NCBI RefSeq assembly: GCF_010500965.1
Contig: NZ_QVMI01000011.1
Coordinates: 10,085-74,084, forward strand
Reading direction: 5' to 3'
Source: Bacteroides sp. 51
GTDB taxonomy: Bacteria; Bacteroidota; Bacteroidia; Bacteroidales; Bacteroidaceae
Length of the DNA: 64,000 nt
Made by a program: the position numbers and the translations under genes. Under the pieces are notes generated by a model that worked only from the letters and a program-made list of their open reading frames with translations, was not told the origin of the DNA and made no database searches. This document shows, piece by piece, positions 51,579 through 60,115 of the stretch. Numbering within the stretch: position 1 is the stretch's first letter; each line of letters begins with the position of its first letter.

Positions 51579-53625
51579 AGTAAAACCAAAAGAAGCTACA
51601 GCAATTATTAATTCATTGACAAGCGGAGTTGTTCCGAAAATCGGTGTTCAGCATATTACGGTTGGGCGATCCAACGAAGTAGAAATGGTTCTTAGTGCCT
51701 TGGAAGAGACAAAGAACGGCCATAGTATGATGAAGTTCTGGATTGGCAACTATGGTTCGGGAAAGTCATTCATGCTTCATTTACTTACCACGGTTGCTTT
51801 AAAGCAAAAGTTTGTAGTGGCAAGTGCCGACTTCACTCCTCATATTCGTTTATATTCCAATGATGGGAAAGGGCAGGCACTCTATACTGACTTGATGAAT
51901 AATGTAGCTATACAAACAAGACCCGAGGGTGGGGCTTTGCATATTCTTTTGGAGAAATGGATTGAACAAGTAATCGTTACTGCTGCCGGCACTCATGGAA
52001 TATCTTTAGTAGATATACGTAGTGAGCAATATTTCGGGTTAATTCAGAATGAAATAATAAAGACTGTCAATACAATAACAGAAACCGGTGGGTTTGATTT
52101 TGGATTGGCCATTATAAAATATTACGAAGGCTTTATTAAAAATGATGACTCATTGCGTAAGAATGCTTTGCGCTGGTTGAAAGGTGAATATACCACAAAG
52201 ATTGAGGCTCGTCGGGATTTGGGTGTCAGTGATATTGTGAATGATCGGAATTACTATGATATGTTGAAAAACTTCTGCCGGTTATTTGTTAGCATTGGAT
52301 ATAGCGGCTTTGTTATCAATCTGGATGAAGCCGTCAATCTGTTTAAGATCGCTAATCCGGGTATGCGGCAGCGGAATTTTGAGAAGTTACTGAGCATGTA
52401 TAATGACTGTTTTCAGGGTAAAGTAGAACATCTTTTCTTTAATGTAGCAGGTACTAACGAGACATTAGAGGACGATAAAAAAGGATTCTACAGCTATGAT
52501 GCATTAAAGACTCGTTTGAAAATAAATAAATTCGAAACCCAGAAACTACGTGATTATTCGCAGCCTGTTATCCGCCTTATGCCTTTGAGTCACGATGAAA
52601 TATTTGTATTGCTTTATAACTTACGGGCAATTTTTAATTTCAACTATAACTGCGAACTTGATTTCTCCGATAAAGATATTCAAGTATTTATGGAGGAAAT
52701 ATATAATAAACCGGGTGCTACGGAATTTCTGACTCCACGAGAAGTGATCAGAGACTTCCTTAATATACTGAATATCCTGCGCCAGAACCCGGAAGCGGAT
52801 AAACAGGAATTGTTTGCTGGAATAAAAGTTGAAGAACGAACAGATGAACATGAGACTGTTCTTGAATCCGAGGAAGATATCAGGCAAAAGAAAATCAAAA
52901 GAATAGGGAAGCAATTAAAGAATATACTCTTACCGGATGAGATATTAGAGAAGTTAGCAGATATCCTTTTAGATGATGAAAGCTTGTTGAAAACCGTTTC
53001 CGCTTCTTTTAATAATGAGGCGGGAACATTGATTGCCACAGAAAAACGATTGATCTTTATTAGTAAACGCAAGGATGTGAAGTCGTTTCCCTATGGGCAG
53101 ATTAATGAAATGAGCTATAAAAGCGGGCCACAATATAGTACATTGCACATTTTGCTAAATACGGAGAATCTAAATATTGATTTTATTCCTAACAGCCGTA
53201 TTAAACCTTTAATACACTTGCTCGAAGCTCAGATTGATATAATTGAACGTAAAACGTTGGCTGCGGAGTTGAAGTACTGGGAGAAAGAAATTGCTGATCC
53301 GGATATGAAATCCCATTTAAGCCGCATGAGCCGTATTGCTTATATGATTCAGGAAAAAGACCATACGGCCGGTGAGACTTTCTCAATGCGACATACGGAT
53401 ACGGTTATCAAATTGGTGCAGCAATTAAAGGCGATCGAAGTGTCTGAGGTGATATCTGTTGAGGTTGATGCATCGCGCGAACGTATTGTAGAAGCACTGA
53501 AAGTGACACATCAGGCTTTTGAGAATGAATTGGTAAGCATGTTCCAAGCCGATATGTTGGAAATTGATGCCGAAGCAATGGCCTATAAACAAAACTTAAA
53601 GAATAGAGGATTAATAAACGAATAA
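51568..53625 (+). CDS. P-loop ATPase (DUF2791/BREX-ATPase-like) fused to a bacterial PH domain
   Basis: A 685-residue protein. Residues 1-430 form a P-loop domain with Walker A GNYGSGKSF (60-68), a GRSNEVEMVLSAL start (33-45) and Walker B GFVINLDEAVNLF (about 247-259), resembling the DUF2791 ATPases named after BREX. Residues about 475-560 (FNNEAGTLIATEKRLIFISK, SFPYGQINEMSYKSG) have the pattern of a YokE-like bacterial PH domain. A helical tail follows. No other BREX gene is near, so a BREX role is not supported. The genetic partners are TerB-C and TelA. It is probably the motor of a membrane-bound stress-response or defence complex (inference). Confidence 0.78.
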   Translation: MKIKVKPKEATAIINSLTSGVVPKIGVQHITVGRSNEVEMVLSALEETKNGHSMMKFWIGNYGSGKSFMLHLLTTVALKQKFVVASADFTPHIRLYSNDGKGQALYTDLMNNVAIQTRPEGGALHILLEKWIEQVIVTAAGTHGISLVDIRSEQYFGLIQNEIIKTVNTITETGGFDFGLAIIKYYEGFIKNDDSLRKNALRWLKGEYTTKIEARRDLGVSDIVNDRNYYDMLKNFCRLFVSIGYSGFVINLDEAVNLFKIANPGMRQRNFEKLLSMYNDCFQGKVEHLFFNVAGTNETLEDDKKGFYSYDALKTRLKINKFETQKLRDYSQPVIRLMPLSHDEIFVLLYNLRAIFNFNYNCELDFSDKDIQVFMEEIYNKPGATEFLTPREVIRDFLNILNILRQNPEADKQELFAGIKVEERTDEHETVLESEEDIRQKKIKRIGKQLKNILLPDEILEKLADILLDDESLLKTVSASFNNEAGTLIATEKRLIFISKRKDVKSFPYGQINEMSYKSGPQYSTLHILLNTENLNIDFIPNSRIKPLIHLLEAQIDIIERKTLAAELKYWEKEIADPDMKSHLSRMSRIAYMIQEKDHTAGETFSMRHTDTVIKLVQQLKAIEVSEVISVEVDASRERIVEALKVTHQAFENELVSMFQADMLEIDAEAMAYKQNLKNRGLINE

Positions 53626-53629
53626 TGAT

Positions 53630-54628
53630 ATGGAAAATAATCTAATTTCTATCGATCCCGATAAGAGGCTGGAACTGACTTCTGAAGAAGAGAAGAAAGT
53701 GGCTGAGTATAAATCACGGATAGATATCAGCAATAAAAGCCAGATGATCCAGTACGGAGCCACCTCTCAGAATAGAATGGTTACCTTCTCGGAAACCGTA
53801 CTGTCGCAGGTGCGTAATAAAGATATGGGTGGAGTGGGTGAGTTGCTTTCCGGTTTGCTTGCCGATTTGAAATCGTTCGATAAATCCATGAATAAGGGTG
53901 GTATCTTCTCCATATTTATGAGTTTAAAGAAGAAGCTGATGTACTTGATGAATCAATATACCAAGGCGGAAACTAATGTTATCCAGGTGGAGCGTCAAAT
54001 GGAAAAGCATTATCAAACGTTACTGAAAGATATTCATCTCTTTGATAAATTGTACGAGCAAAACGAACAGCATTTCAGAGAGCTCTCATTATATATCTAT
54101 GCCGGTGAAGAGAAGATTGAAGAATTGAGGAAAGCAGAACTCTCCAATGAAGAACAACAGCAACTTCATTACTTTGAAAAGAAAGTGCACGACTTGAAAA
54201 TCAGTCGGATGATTTCCTTGCAAATGGCTCCCCAGATCCGCATGATACAGAACAATAGTGCTGTTTTGATGGATAAAATCCAATCCAGTATTGTGAATAC
54301 TTTACCACTTTGGCGTAATCAGATGGTGTTGGCTTTAGGACTCATACATTCTCAACAGGCGTTGGATGCTCAGAAAGCGGTGAACGATGCAACAAATGAG
54401 ATGTTGCGTAAGAATAGTGATATGCTCCGTTCTTCCTCTGTACAGTTGGCTAAGGAAAATGAGCGTAGTATTGTAGATATGGATACATTGCACAAAATCA
54501 ATTCTGACCTGTTTGCTACAATCGATGAAGTACTTGCTATTCAGAATGATGGTCGCCGCAGACGTGGAGAAGCTGAGCAGGAACTGCTAAAAGTGGAGAA
54601 TGAATTACGCGCTAAGATTAACATGTAG
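53630..54628 (+). CDS. telA: Toxic anion resistance protein TelA/KlaA-like
   Basis: A 332-residue helical protein of the TelA family (PF05816). Recognisable blocks are the LTSEEEKKVAEYKSRIDISNKSQMIQYG start, FSETVLSQVRNKDMGGVGELLSGLL (about 53-77), the KYTKAET-like YTKAETNVIQVERQMEKHYQTLLKDI (about 113-138) and QMAPQIRMIQNNSAVLMDKIQSSIVNTLPLWRNQM (spread over about 202-236). TelA homologues confer tellurite or colicin resistance and belong to Ter-type stress systems. It starts 4 bp after the ATPase stop and is closed by a hairpin at 54656-54692. Confidence 0.9.
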   Translation: MENNLISIDPDKRLELTSEEEKKVAEYKSRIDISNKSQMIQYGATSQNRMVTFSETVLSQVRNKDMGGVGELLSGLLADLKSFDKSMNKGGIFSIFMSLKKKLMYLMNQYTKAETNVIQVERQMEKHYQTLLKDIHLFDKLYEQNEQHFRELSLYIYAGEEKIEELRKAELSNEEQQQLHYFEKKVHDLKISRMISLQMAPQIRMIQNNSAVLMDKIQSSIVNTLPLWRNQMVLALGLIHSQQALDAQKAVNDATNEMLRKNSDMLRSSSVQLAKENERSIVDMDTLHKINSDLFATIDEVLAIQNDGRRRRGEAEQELLKVENELRAKINM

Positions 54629-54655
54629 TAAATAACTGCAAAACTTTGTTCAAAA

Positions 54656-54692
54656 GAAAAGGTTATTCCTGTGTTTGGGAATAACCTTTCTT
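54656..54692 (+). terminator. Terminator of the TelA operon
   Basis: AAAAGGTTATTCC (54657-54669) pairs with GGAATAACCTTTC (54678-54690) around an 8-nt loop, followed by TTTTATTT. Confidence 0.88.
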
Positions 54693-54738
54693 TTATTTAT
54701 AGTCCGCATGGAAACCTGGAACCGGCACCTTGCCGGCC

Positions 54739-55326
54739 TTACCCGTGGCAGTGTCCGCCACAACCTTCGTGGTCGTGATCGTGATCGCCACAACCACCGT
54801 CTCCGCAGTCATCGCATCCGCAGTTGCAGCCACCGCCGCCTGTCATCATGTTGATCATGCCTTGAACTTCTTCGTTGGTTGCTTCGCGGTTTTCTACCAC
54901 TTCACCGATGAAGTTCAGGTCGGCGCCGGCTAATGGATGGTTCATATCCATGATAACGGCATCTTCTTTCACTTCCATTACGGTTCCGTTCAGGCGTCTG
55001 CCTTCAGAATCCATCAAAGGAACCATATTTCCTTCTTTGATCATCTCAGCATCGAATTTGCCATTGATTTCAAATATATTCTTAGGTAGTTCGATCACAT
55101 GATCCTCTTCAAAGTCGCCATAAGCCTCTGTTGATGGGATAGTGAAATCGAATTTATCTCCTTGTTTCAGGTTTACTATTTGATTTTCGAAAGCTTCAAG
55201 CGTTGTTCCCAATCCTGATATGAATTGGAATGGGTGATCTGCTTTTGCTTCTTCTACCATCTCTCTCTCTCCGTCTTCGATAGTGTACAATTTGTACGCT
55301 ACGGTAATGTACTTGTTTGATTCCAT
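54739..55326 (-). CDS. slyD: FKBP-type peptidylprolyl isomerase, SlyD-like with Cys/His-rich tail
   Basis: A 195-residue protein. The FKBP core with inserted IF domain occupies about 1-155 (HPFQFISGLGTTLEAFENQI, STEAYGDFEEDHVIELP, DMNHPLAGADLNFIGEV). The last 35 residues are a metal-binding tail of Gly, Cys, His and Asp (CNCGCDDCGDGGCGDHDHDH), as in SlyD, which delivers nickel in E. coli. It acts as a cytoplasmic folding helper and metal store. It has its own -7 element TATCTTTG (plus 55369-55376). The next operon diverges. Confidence 0.92.
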   Translation of the reverse strand: MESNKYITVAYKLYTIEDGEREMVEEAKADHPFQFISGLGTTLEAFENQIVNLKQGDKFDFTIPSTEAYGDFEEDHVIELPKNIFEINGKFDAEMIKEGNMVPLMDSEGRRLNGTVMEVKEDAVIMDMNHPLAGADLNFIGEVVENREATNEEVQGMINMMTGGGGCNCGCDDCGDGGCGDHDHDHEGCGGHCHG

Positions 55327-55368
55327 TCTATAATTATAAAATTATTAATATCGCGAAAATTAATCTTA

Positions 55369-55376
55369 CAAAGATA
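55369..55376 (-). promoter_or_regulatory. -7 element of slyD
   Basis: TATCTTTG on the minus strand, 42 bp before the start codon. Confidence 0.6.
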
Positions 55377-55427
55377 CGAATAATTTTCAGATATAGATAT
55401 ATACTGTAGTTTAGTTTATGCCATATT

Positions 55428-55502
55428 GAAACACTGATTAACGCGGATTAACGCAGATTGAGGTAATGATATAAAAAATAACCTGCGTGGATCAGTGTTT
55501 TA
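55428..55502. repeat. CACTGATTAACGC-type inverted repeat
   Basis: AAACACTGATTAACGC (from 55429) is mirrored imperfectly by CTGCGTGGATCAGTGTTT (55483-55500). This is another intergenic repeat type common in Bacteroidales. It lies between the divergent slyD and ilv promoters. Confidence 0.75.
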
Positions 55503-55584
55503 AAACTTCATGTGATAAAAAACGAGTTTATTCGTTTGTTTTCTTACGAATATTCGTTTTTACATGATTTTTTTATTCAATTTG

Positions 55585-55615
55585 TTTGGAGTTTATAAAA
55601 AAGCCCTTACCTTTG
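55585..55615 (+). promoter_or_regulatory. ilv operon promoter
   Basis: TTTG (55585-55588), 19-bp spacer, TACCTTTG (55608-55615). Expected transcription start near 55622, 24 nt before the leader peptide. Confidence 0.8.
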
Positions 55616-55645
55616 CAATCGTATTTAACAACGGAATATTGCGTT

Positions 55646-55717
55646 ATGATTAACAGCACATCAATCAGCCTATCTCTAATTATTGTCAGCCTCGTGGTGG
55701 TCACACTGGGAGCGTGA
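55646..55717 (+). CDS. ilv leader peptide (23 residues, Ile/Leu/Val-rich)
   Basis: ATG at 55646 to TGA at 55715-55717. The product has 23 residues, 12 of them branched-chain: Ile at 2, 7, 12 and 13, Leu at 9, 11, 16 and 21, Val at 14, 17, 18 and 19 (core SLIIVSLVVV). It sits between the promoter and a terminator hairpin ahead of ilvD, the arrangement of ribosome-mediated attenuation seen with ilvL in enterobacteria. Stalling at Ile/Val/Leu codons when charged tRNA is scarce would favour read-through. No homologue is known to me, so the peptide is called from composition and position. Confidence 0.82.
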   Translation: MINSTSISLSLIIVSLVVVTLGA

Positions 55718-55763
55718 GGAAGGTTATGTGTGTATTATCGTAAGTATAAAGATATATTATAGG

Positions 55764-55794
55764 GCCTTTCTCACTTGTGTGAGAGAGGCTTTTT
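55764..55794 (+). terminator. ilv attenuator terminator
   Basis: GCCTTTCTCAC (55764-55774) pairs with GTGAGAGAGGC (55779-55789), one G-T pair, loop TTGT, then T5 (55790-55794). It lies 47 nt after the leader stop and 22 nt before ilvD. Confidence 0.85.
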
Positions 55795-55816
55795 GATTAA
55801 AAGAAATCAGAGAAAG

Positions 55817-57616
55817 ATGAAGAAACAGCTACGTAGTTCGTTCAGTACCCAAGGTCGTCGGATGGCCGGAGCCCGTGCATTATGGGGGGCCAATGGGATG
55901 ACTAAAGAGCAGATGGGCAAACCCATCATTGCTATTGTGAATTCTTTTACCCAGTTTGTGCCGGGGCATGTGCATTTGCATGAGATCGGGCAACTCGTGA
56001 AAGCTGAAATTGAAAAGTTGGGTTGTTTTGCAGCAGAATTTAATACGATTGCCATTGACGATGGTATCGCTATGGGTCATGACGGAATGCTATATTCATT
56101 ACCCTCAAGAGATATTATTGCCGATAGCGTAGAATACATGGTAAATGCTCACAAGGCAGATGCGATGATTTGTATCAGCAATTGTGATAAAATTACTCCG
56201 GGTATGCTGATGGCTGCTATGCGCCTGAATATTCCGGCGGTGTTTGTTTCCGGTGGTCCAATGGAAGCGGGCGAATTGGATGGGCAGCACCTGGATTTGA
56301 TTGATGCCATGATTCAATCGGCCGATGATAATGTAAGCGATGAGCAGGTTGCCCGGATAGAAGCCAGTGCTTGTCCGTCATGTGGTAGCTGTTCGGGTAT
56401 GTTTACTGCCAATTCAATGAACTGTCTGAATGAAGCCATCGGTTTGGCTCTTCCCGGAAACGGTACGATTGTTGCTACGCACGCTAATCGTATCCAATTG
56501 TTTAAGGATGCCGCGAAGATGATCGTAGAAAACGCATATAAATATTACAGAGACGGCGATGAGTCGGTACTTCCAAGAAGTATTGCCACTCGTCCGGCAT
56601 TCCTGAATGCTATGACGTTGGACATTGCTATGGGTGGCTCAACCAATACGGTATTGCACCTGTTGGCTGTTGCCCAGGAAGCCGAGGTCGATTTCACGAT
56701 GGATGATATTGACAGACTATCCCGCAAAAGCCCTTGTCTTTGTAAGGTTGCTCCTAATACACAAAAATATCATATTCAGGATGTGAACCGTGCCGGCGGA
56801 ATCATCTCAATCCTGAATGAACTGGCTATGGGTGGATTAGTAGATACATCCGTTTGCCGTGTAGATGGTATGACGCTGGCAGAAGCGATGGATAAATACG
56901 CTATAACCAGTCCGAATGTTCTGCCCGAAGCGATTCAGAAGTATAAAAGCGCTCCGGCAGGTAAGTTTAATCTGGTAATGGGATCGCAAGATACATATTA
57001 TAAGGAACTGGATGCTGACCGTGCAGAAGGTTGCATCCGCGATATGGCACATGCTTACTCCAAAGACGGCGGATTGGCTGTGTTAAAAGGAAACATTGCA
57101 CAAGATGGTTGCGTGGTTAAAACAGCCGGTGTAGACGAAAGTATCTGGAAATTCACTGGTCCGGCTAAAGTCTTTGATTCACAGGAAGCTGCTTGTGAGG
57201 GTATTCTGAAAGGGCGAGTCGTCAGTGGCGATGTCGTCGTCATTACCCACGAAGGGCCTAAAGGTGGACCGGGCATGCAGGAAATGTTATATCCTACCTC
57301 TTATATAAAATCACGCCATTTAGGAAAAGAATGTGCATTGATTACAGACGGGCGCTTCAGTGGGGGAACTTCAGGATTAAGTATCGGGCATGTATCGCCC
57401 GAAGCCGCCGCCGGTGGAAATATCGGTAAAGTCCAGGATGGAGATATCATTGAAATTAATATCCCCGAGCGGACAATCAACGTGAAACTGAGTGACGAAG
57501 AACTGGCTGCACGTCCAATGACACCAGTCACTCGCCAACGTTACGTACCTAAGAGCCTGAAAGCATATGCCAGTATGGTAAGTTCGGCCGATAAAGGAGC
57601 AGTACGTATTATTTGA
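55817..57616 (+). CDS. ilvD: Dihydroxy-acid dehydratase
   Basis: The ATG at 55817 ([19 protein letters not shown]) gives 599 residues; the frame opening at 55775 begins inside the attenuator hairpin. IlvD/Edd family with the Fe-S cysteines in [17 protein letters not shown] (about 122) and [17 protein letters not shown] (about 195), plus [18 protein letters not shown] near the C-terminus. It dehydrates dihydroxy acids to the keto acids of valine and isoleucine. First structural gene of the ilv operon. Confidence 0.97.
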   Translation: MKKQLRSSFSTQGRRMAGARALWGANGMTKEQMGKPIIAIVNSFTQFVPGHVHLHEIGQLVKAEIEKLGCFAAEFNTIAIDDGIAMGHDGMLYSLPSRDIIADSVEYMVNAHKADAMICISNCDKITPGMLMAAMRLNIPAVFVSGGPMEAGELDGQHLDLIDAMIQSADDNVSDEQVARIEASACPSCGSCSGMFTANSMNCLNEAIGLALPGNGTIVATHANRIQLFKDAAKMIVENAYKYYRDGDESVLPRSIATRPAFLNAMTLDIAMGGSTNTVLHLLAVAQEAEVDFTMDDIDRLSRKSPCLCKVAPNTQKYHIQDVNRAGGIISILNELAMGGLVDTSVCRVDGMTLAEAMDKYAITSPNVLPEAIQKYKSAPAGKFNLVMGSQDTYYKELDADRAEGCIRDMAHAYSKDGGLAVLKGNIAQDGCVVKTAGVDESIWKFTGPAKVFDSQEAACEGILKGRVVSGDVVVITHEGPKGGPGMQEMLYPTSYIKSRHLGKECALITDGRFSGGTSGLSIGHVSPEAAAGGNIGKVQDGDIIEINIPERTINVKLSDEELAARPMTPVTRQRYVPKSLKAYASMVSSADKGAVRII

Positions 57617-57720
57617 TTTACAATTTACTGATTTACAATTTACCATTTAATACATTGTAAATCAGTAAAGACAATGAATAGACTAACTTAAATTGTAAAT
57701 AGTAAATGGTAAATAGTAAA
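57617..57720. repeat. TTTACNATTTAC heptad repeats at the ilvD-ilvB junction
   Basis: TTTACTGATTTACAAT (57624-57639) pairs perfectly with ATTGTAAATCAGTAAA (57654-57669). More GTAAATA words run through 57690-57720 and contain the ilvB start codon. Confidence 0.85.
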
Positions 57721-59406
57721 TTAATTTCCGGTGCCGAAGCGTTAATACGATCATTAGAGCACCATGGAGTAAAGAATATATTTGGTTATCCGGGTGGTAC
57801 CATTATGCCGACCTTTGATGTACTGTATGACCATTTAGACAAGATAAATCACGTTTTGGTTCGCCATGAACAAGGTGCGGCGCACGCTGCCGAAGGCTTT
57901 GCCCGTGTTTCGGGAGAGGTTGGGGTTTGTTTGGTGACAAGCGGACCAGGCGCAACAAATACCATAACAGGTATTGCCGATGCGATGATCGACAGTACAC
58001 CTATCATTGTTATTTCTGGTCAGGTGCCGACTCCTTTCCTGGGTACCGACTTTTTCCAGGAAGTTGACCTGGTAGGTATTACTCAGCCTATTTCTAAATG
58101 GAGTTACCAGATTCAGCGTGCAGAAGATGTAGCCTGGGCCGTAGCCCGTGCATTTTATATTGCAAAGAGTGGCAGACCCGGTCCTGTTGTATTGGATTTT
58201 GCTAAGAATGCCCAGGTTGGAATGGTTGACTATGAACCTATGAAACTTGATTTCATCCGCAGTTATGATCCCGATCCTACTACGGACGAGGGTGCGCTGG
58301 AAACTGCTGCCAAACTGATCAATAGTGCCAAGAAACCACTGGTGCTTGTGGGGCAGGGTGTAGAACTAGGAAATGCACAAGAAGAACTTTGCCGTTTTGT
58401 GGAAAAAGCAGATCTTCCTTGCGGTTGTACATTGTTAGGTCTTTCGGCTTTCCCGACTGATCATCCGTTGAATAAAGGCATGTTGGGTATGCATGGTAAT
58501 CTTGCTCCTAATGTAATGACCAACGAATGTGATGTACTGATCGCCGTAGGCATGCGTTTTGACGATCGTGTAACCGGAAAACTGGATACATACGCTAAGC
58601 AAGCTACGATTATACATATGGATATCGACCCTTCCGAGATCAACAAGAATGTTAAAGTTGATATTCCTTTGTTGGGCGATTGCAAGAGAACGCTGGCAAG
58701 CTTAACTGCACTTATACAGGAAAATAAGCATACGGAGTGGATAGATAGTTTTGCCGAATACGCTCGGAAAGAAGACGAACAGGTTATTCAGAAAGAAGTT
58801 TATCCTACAGAAGGTCCTCTGAATATGGGAGAGGTTATTCGTGCGGTAAGTGAGGCTACAAACAATGAGGCTATCCTGGTGACCGATGTGGGTCAGAACC
58901 AGATGATGTCTGCCCGTTATTTTAAGTTCACGAAGAATAGGAGCATTGTTTCTTCCGGAGGTCTGGGTACCATGGGATTTGGTCTGCCTGCGGCGGTCGG
59001 TGCCACATTTGGAGCCCCGGAACGTACCGTTTGCGCTTTTATGGGTGATGGCGGATTACAGATGAACATTCAGGAACTTGGTACCATTATGGAACAGAAA
59101 GCGCCGGTAAAAATTATTCTGTTGAACAATAATTTCCTGGGCAATGTACGCCAATGGCAAGCGATGTTCTTCGGAGGTCGTTATTCATTTACTCCGATGG
59201 AGAACCCCGATTATATGAAGATTGCAGAGGCTTATGGCATACCATCTATACGTGTAGAAAAGCGTGAAGACCTTCAGGCAGCTATTCAGGATATGTTGAA
59301 AACGGATGGTCCGTTTATGCTGGAAGCATGTGTAATTGAAGAAGGAAACGTATTGCCAATGACTCCTCCGGGAGGTTCGGTAAACCAAATGCTTTTAGAG
59401 TGCTAA
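57706..59406 (+). CDS. ilvB: Acetolactate synthase, large subunit
   Basis: A 566-residue TPP/FAD enzyme. Pyr domain (about 8-170) with NIFGYPGGTIMPTFD and HVLVRHEQGAAHAAEGFAR, where Glu52 is the cofactor-activating residue by homology. The central domain covers about 195-325 and the PP domain about 370-545, with MGDGGLQMNIQELGTIM and NNNFLGNVRQWQ. It makes acetolactate or acetohydroxybutyrate from pyruvate. The ATG at 57706 lies inside the GTAAATA repeat tract, so the first residues (MVNSKLI) are encoded by repeat DNA. A paralogue in fold, pyruvate oxidase, is encoded at 27182. Confidence 0.97.
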   Translation: MVNSKLISGAEALIRSLEHHGVKNIFGYPGGTIMPTFDVLYDHLDKINHVLVRHEQGAAHAAEGFARVSGEVGVCLVTSGPGATNTITGIADAMIDSTPIIVISGQVPTPFLGTDFFQEVDLVGITQPISKWSYQIQRAEDVAWAVARAFYIAKSGRPGPVVLDFAKNAQVGMVDYEPMKLDFIRSYDPDPTTDEGALETAAKLINSAKKPLVLVGQGVELGNAQEELCRFVEKADLPCGCTLLGLSAFPTDHPLNKGMLGMHGNLAPNVMTNECDVLIAVGMRFDDRVTGKLDTYAKQATIIHMDIDPSEINKNVKVDIPLLGDCKRTLASLTALIQENKHTEWIDSFAEYARKEDEQVIQKEVYPTEGPLNMGEVIRAVSEATNNEAILVTDVGQNQMMSARYFKFTKNRSIVSSGGLGTMGFGLPAAVGATFGAPERTVCAFMGDGGLQMNIQELGTIMEQKAPVKIILLNNNFLGNVRQWQAMFFGGRYSFTPMENPDYMKIAEAYGIPSIRVEKREDLQAAIQDMLKTDGPFMLEACVIEEGNVLPMTPPGGSVNQMLLEC

Positions 59407-59469
59407 CTCATTTGTGATTTACTATTTACGATTGAAGTATCATTGTTAATTGATTATTGTAAATGAAGG

Positions 59470-59561
59470 AGTAATTCCAATCGTAAATCGTAAATAGTTA
59501 AATCGTAAATAGAAAAGTAATTCCAATCGTAAATCGTAAATAATTAAATTGTAAATGGAAA
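59470..59561 (+). repeat. 46-bp tandem duplication across the ilvN start
   Basis: 59470-59515 and 59516-59561 are tandem copies with three mismatches, starting AGTAATTCCAATCG. The ATG of ilvN (59555) lies in the second copy; the first has ATA at the same place. Both are built from GTAAAT words. Inverted versions occur at 59420-59432. Confidence 0.9.
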
Positions 59562-60115
59562 AGACTTTATATACATTAATCGTTCATTCAGAAAATATAG
59601 CTGGTTTGTTGAATCAGGTGACTGCGGTTTTTACCCGTCGCCAGCTTAATATTGAGAGTCTGAATGTCTCAGCTTCTTCTATCAAAGGAGTACATAAATA
59701 CACCATTACTACCTGGGCCACAAGAGATATTATTGAGAAGGTAGTAAAACAGATTGAGCGGAAAATAGATGTGCTTCAAGCCCATTTCTTTACCGATGAT
59801 GAGATTTATTTCCACGAGATTGCCCTTTATAAACTCTCTACGCCTGAGTTTCAGGATAGTCCGATGGCTTCGAAGATTATCCGTCGATATAATGCCCGTG
59901 TGGTAGAGGTAAATCCGGTATTTTCTATTGTTGAAAAGAATGGGATGAGCGAAGAGATTACTTCCATGTATAATGAATTGAAAGCGCAGAAATGTGTATT
60001 ACAGTTTGTGCGTTCGGGCCGTGTAGCTATTACTACGAGCTGTTTCGAACGTGTAAACGAATACCTGACAATGCGCGAAGAGAAATATCTTCTGAGTAAA
60101 AAAGAACAAGTATAA
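59555..60115 (+). CDS. ilvN: Acetolactate synthase, small regulatory subunit
   Basis: A 186-residue protein. The ACT domain (about 4-75, YTLIVHSENIAGLLNQVTAVFTRRQLNIESLNVS) binds valine for feedback control. A C-terminal small-subunit domain (about 85-170) is present. It pairs with IlvB. The stop overlaps the next start as TAATG, so translation is coupled. The start sits at the end of a 46-bp tandem duplication. Confidence 0.95.
   Translation: MEKTLYTLIVHSENIAGLLNQVTAVFTRRQLNIESLNVSASSIKGVHKYTITTWATRDIIEKVVKQIERKIDVLQAHFFTDDEIYFHEIALYKLSTPEFQDSPMASKIIRRYNARVVEVNPVFSIVEKNGMSEEITSMYNELKAQKCVLQFVRSGRVAITTSCFERVNEYLTMREEKYLLSKKEQV

Noticed and set aside
50331-54628. BREX phage-defence system
   Set aside because: Only the ATPase recalls BREX. 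No methyltransferase, PglZ phosphatase, BrxA or BrxB gene is present, and the partners are Ter-type.
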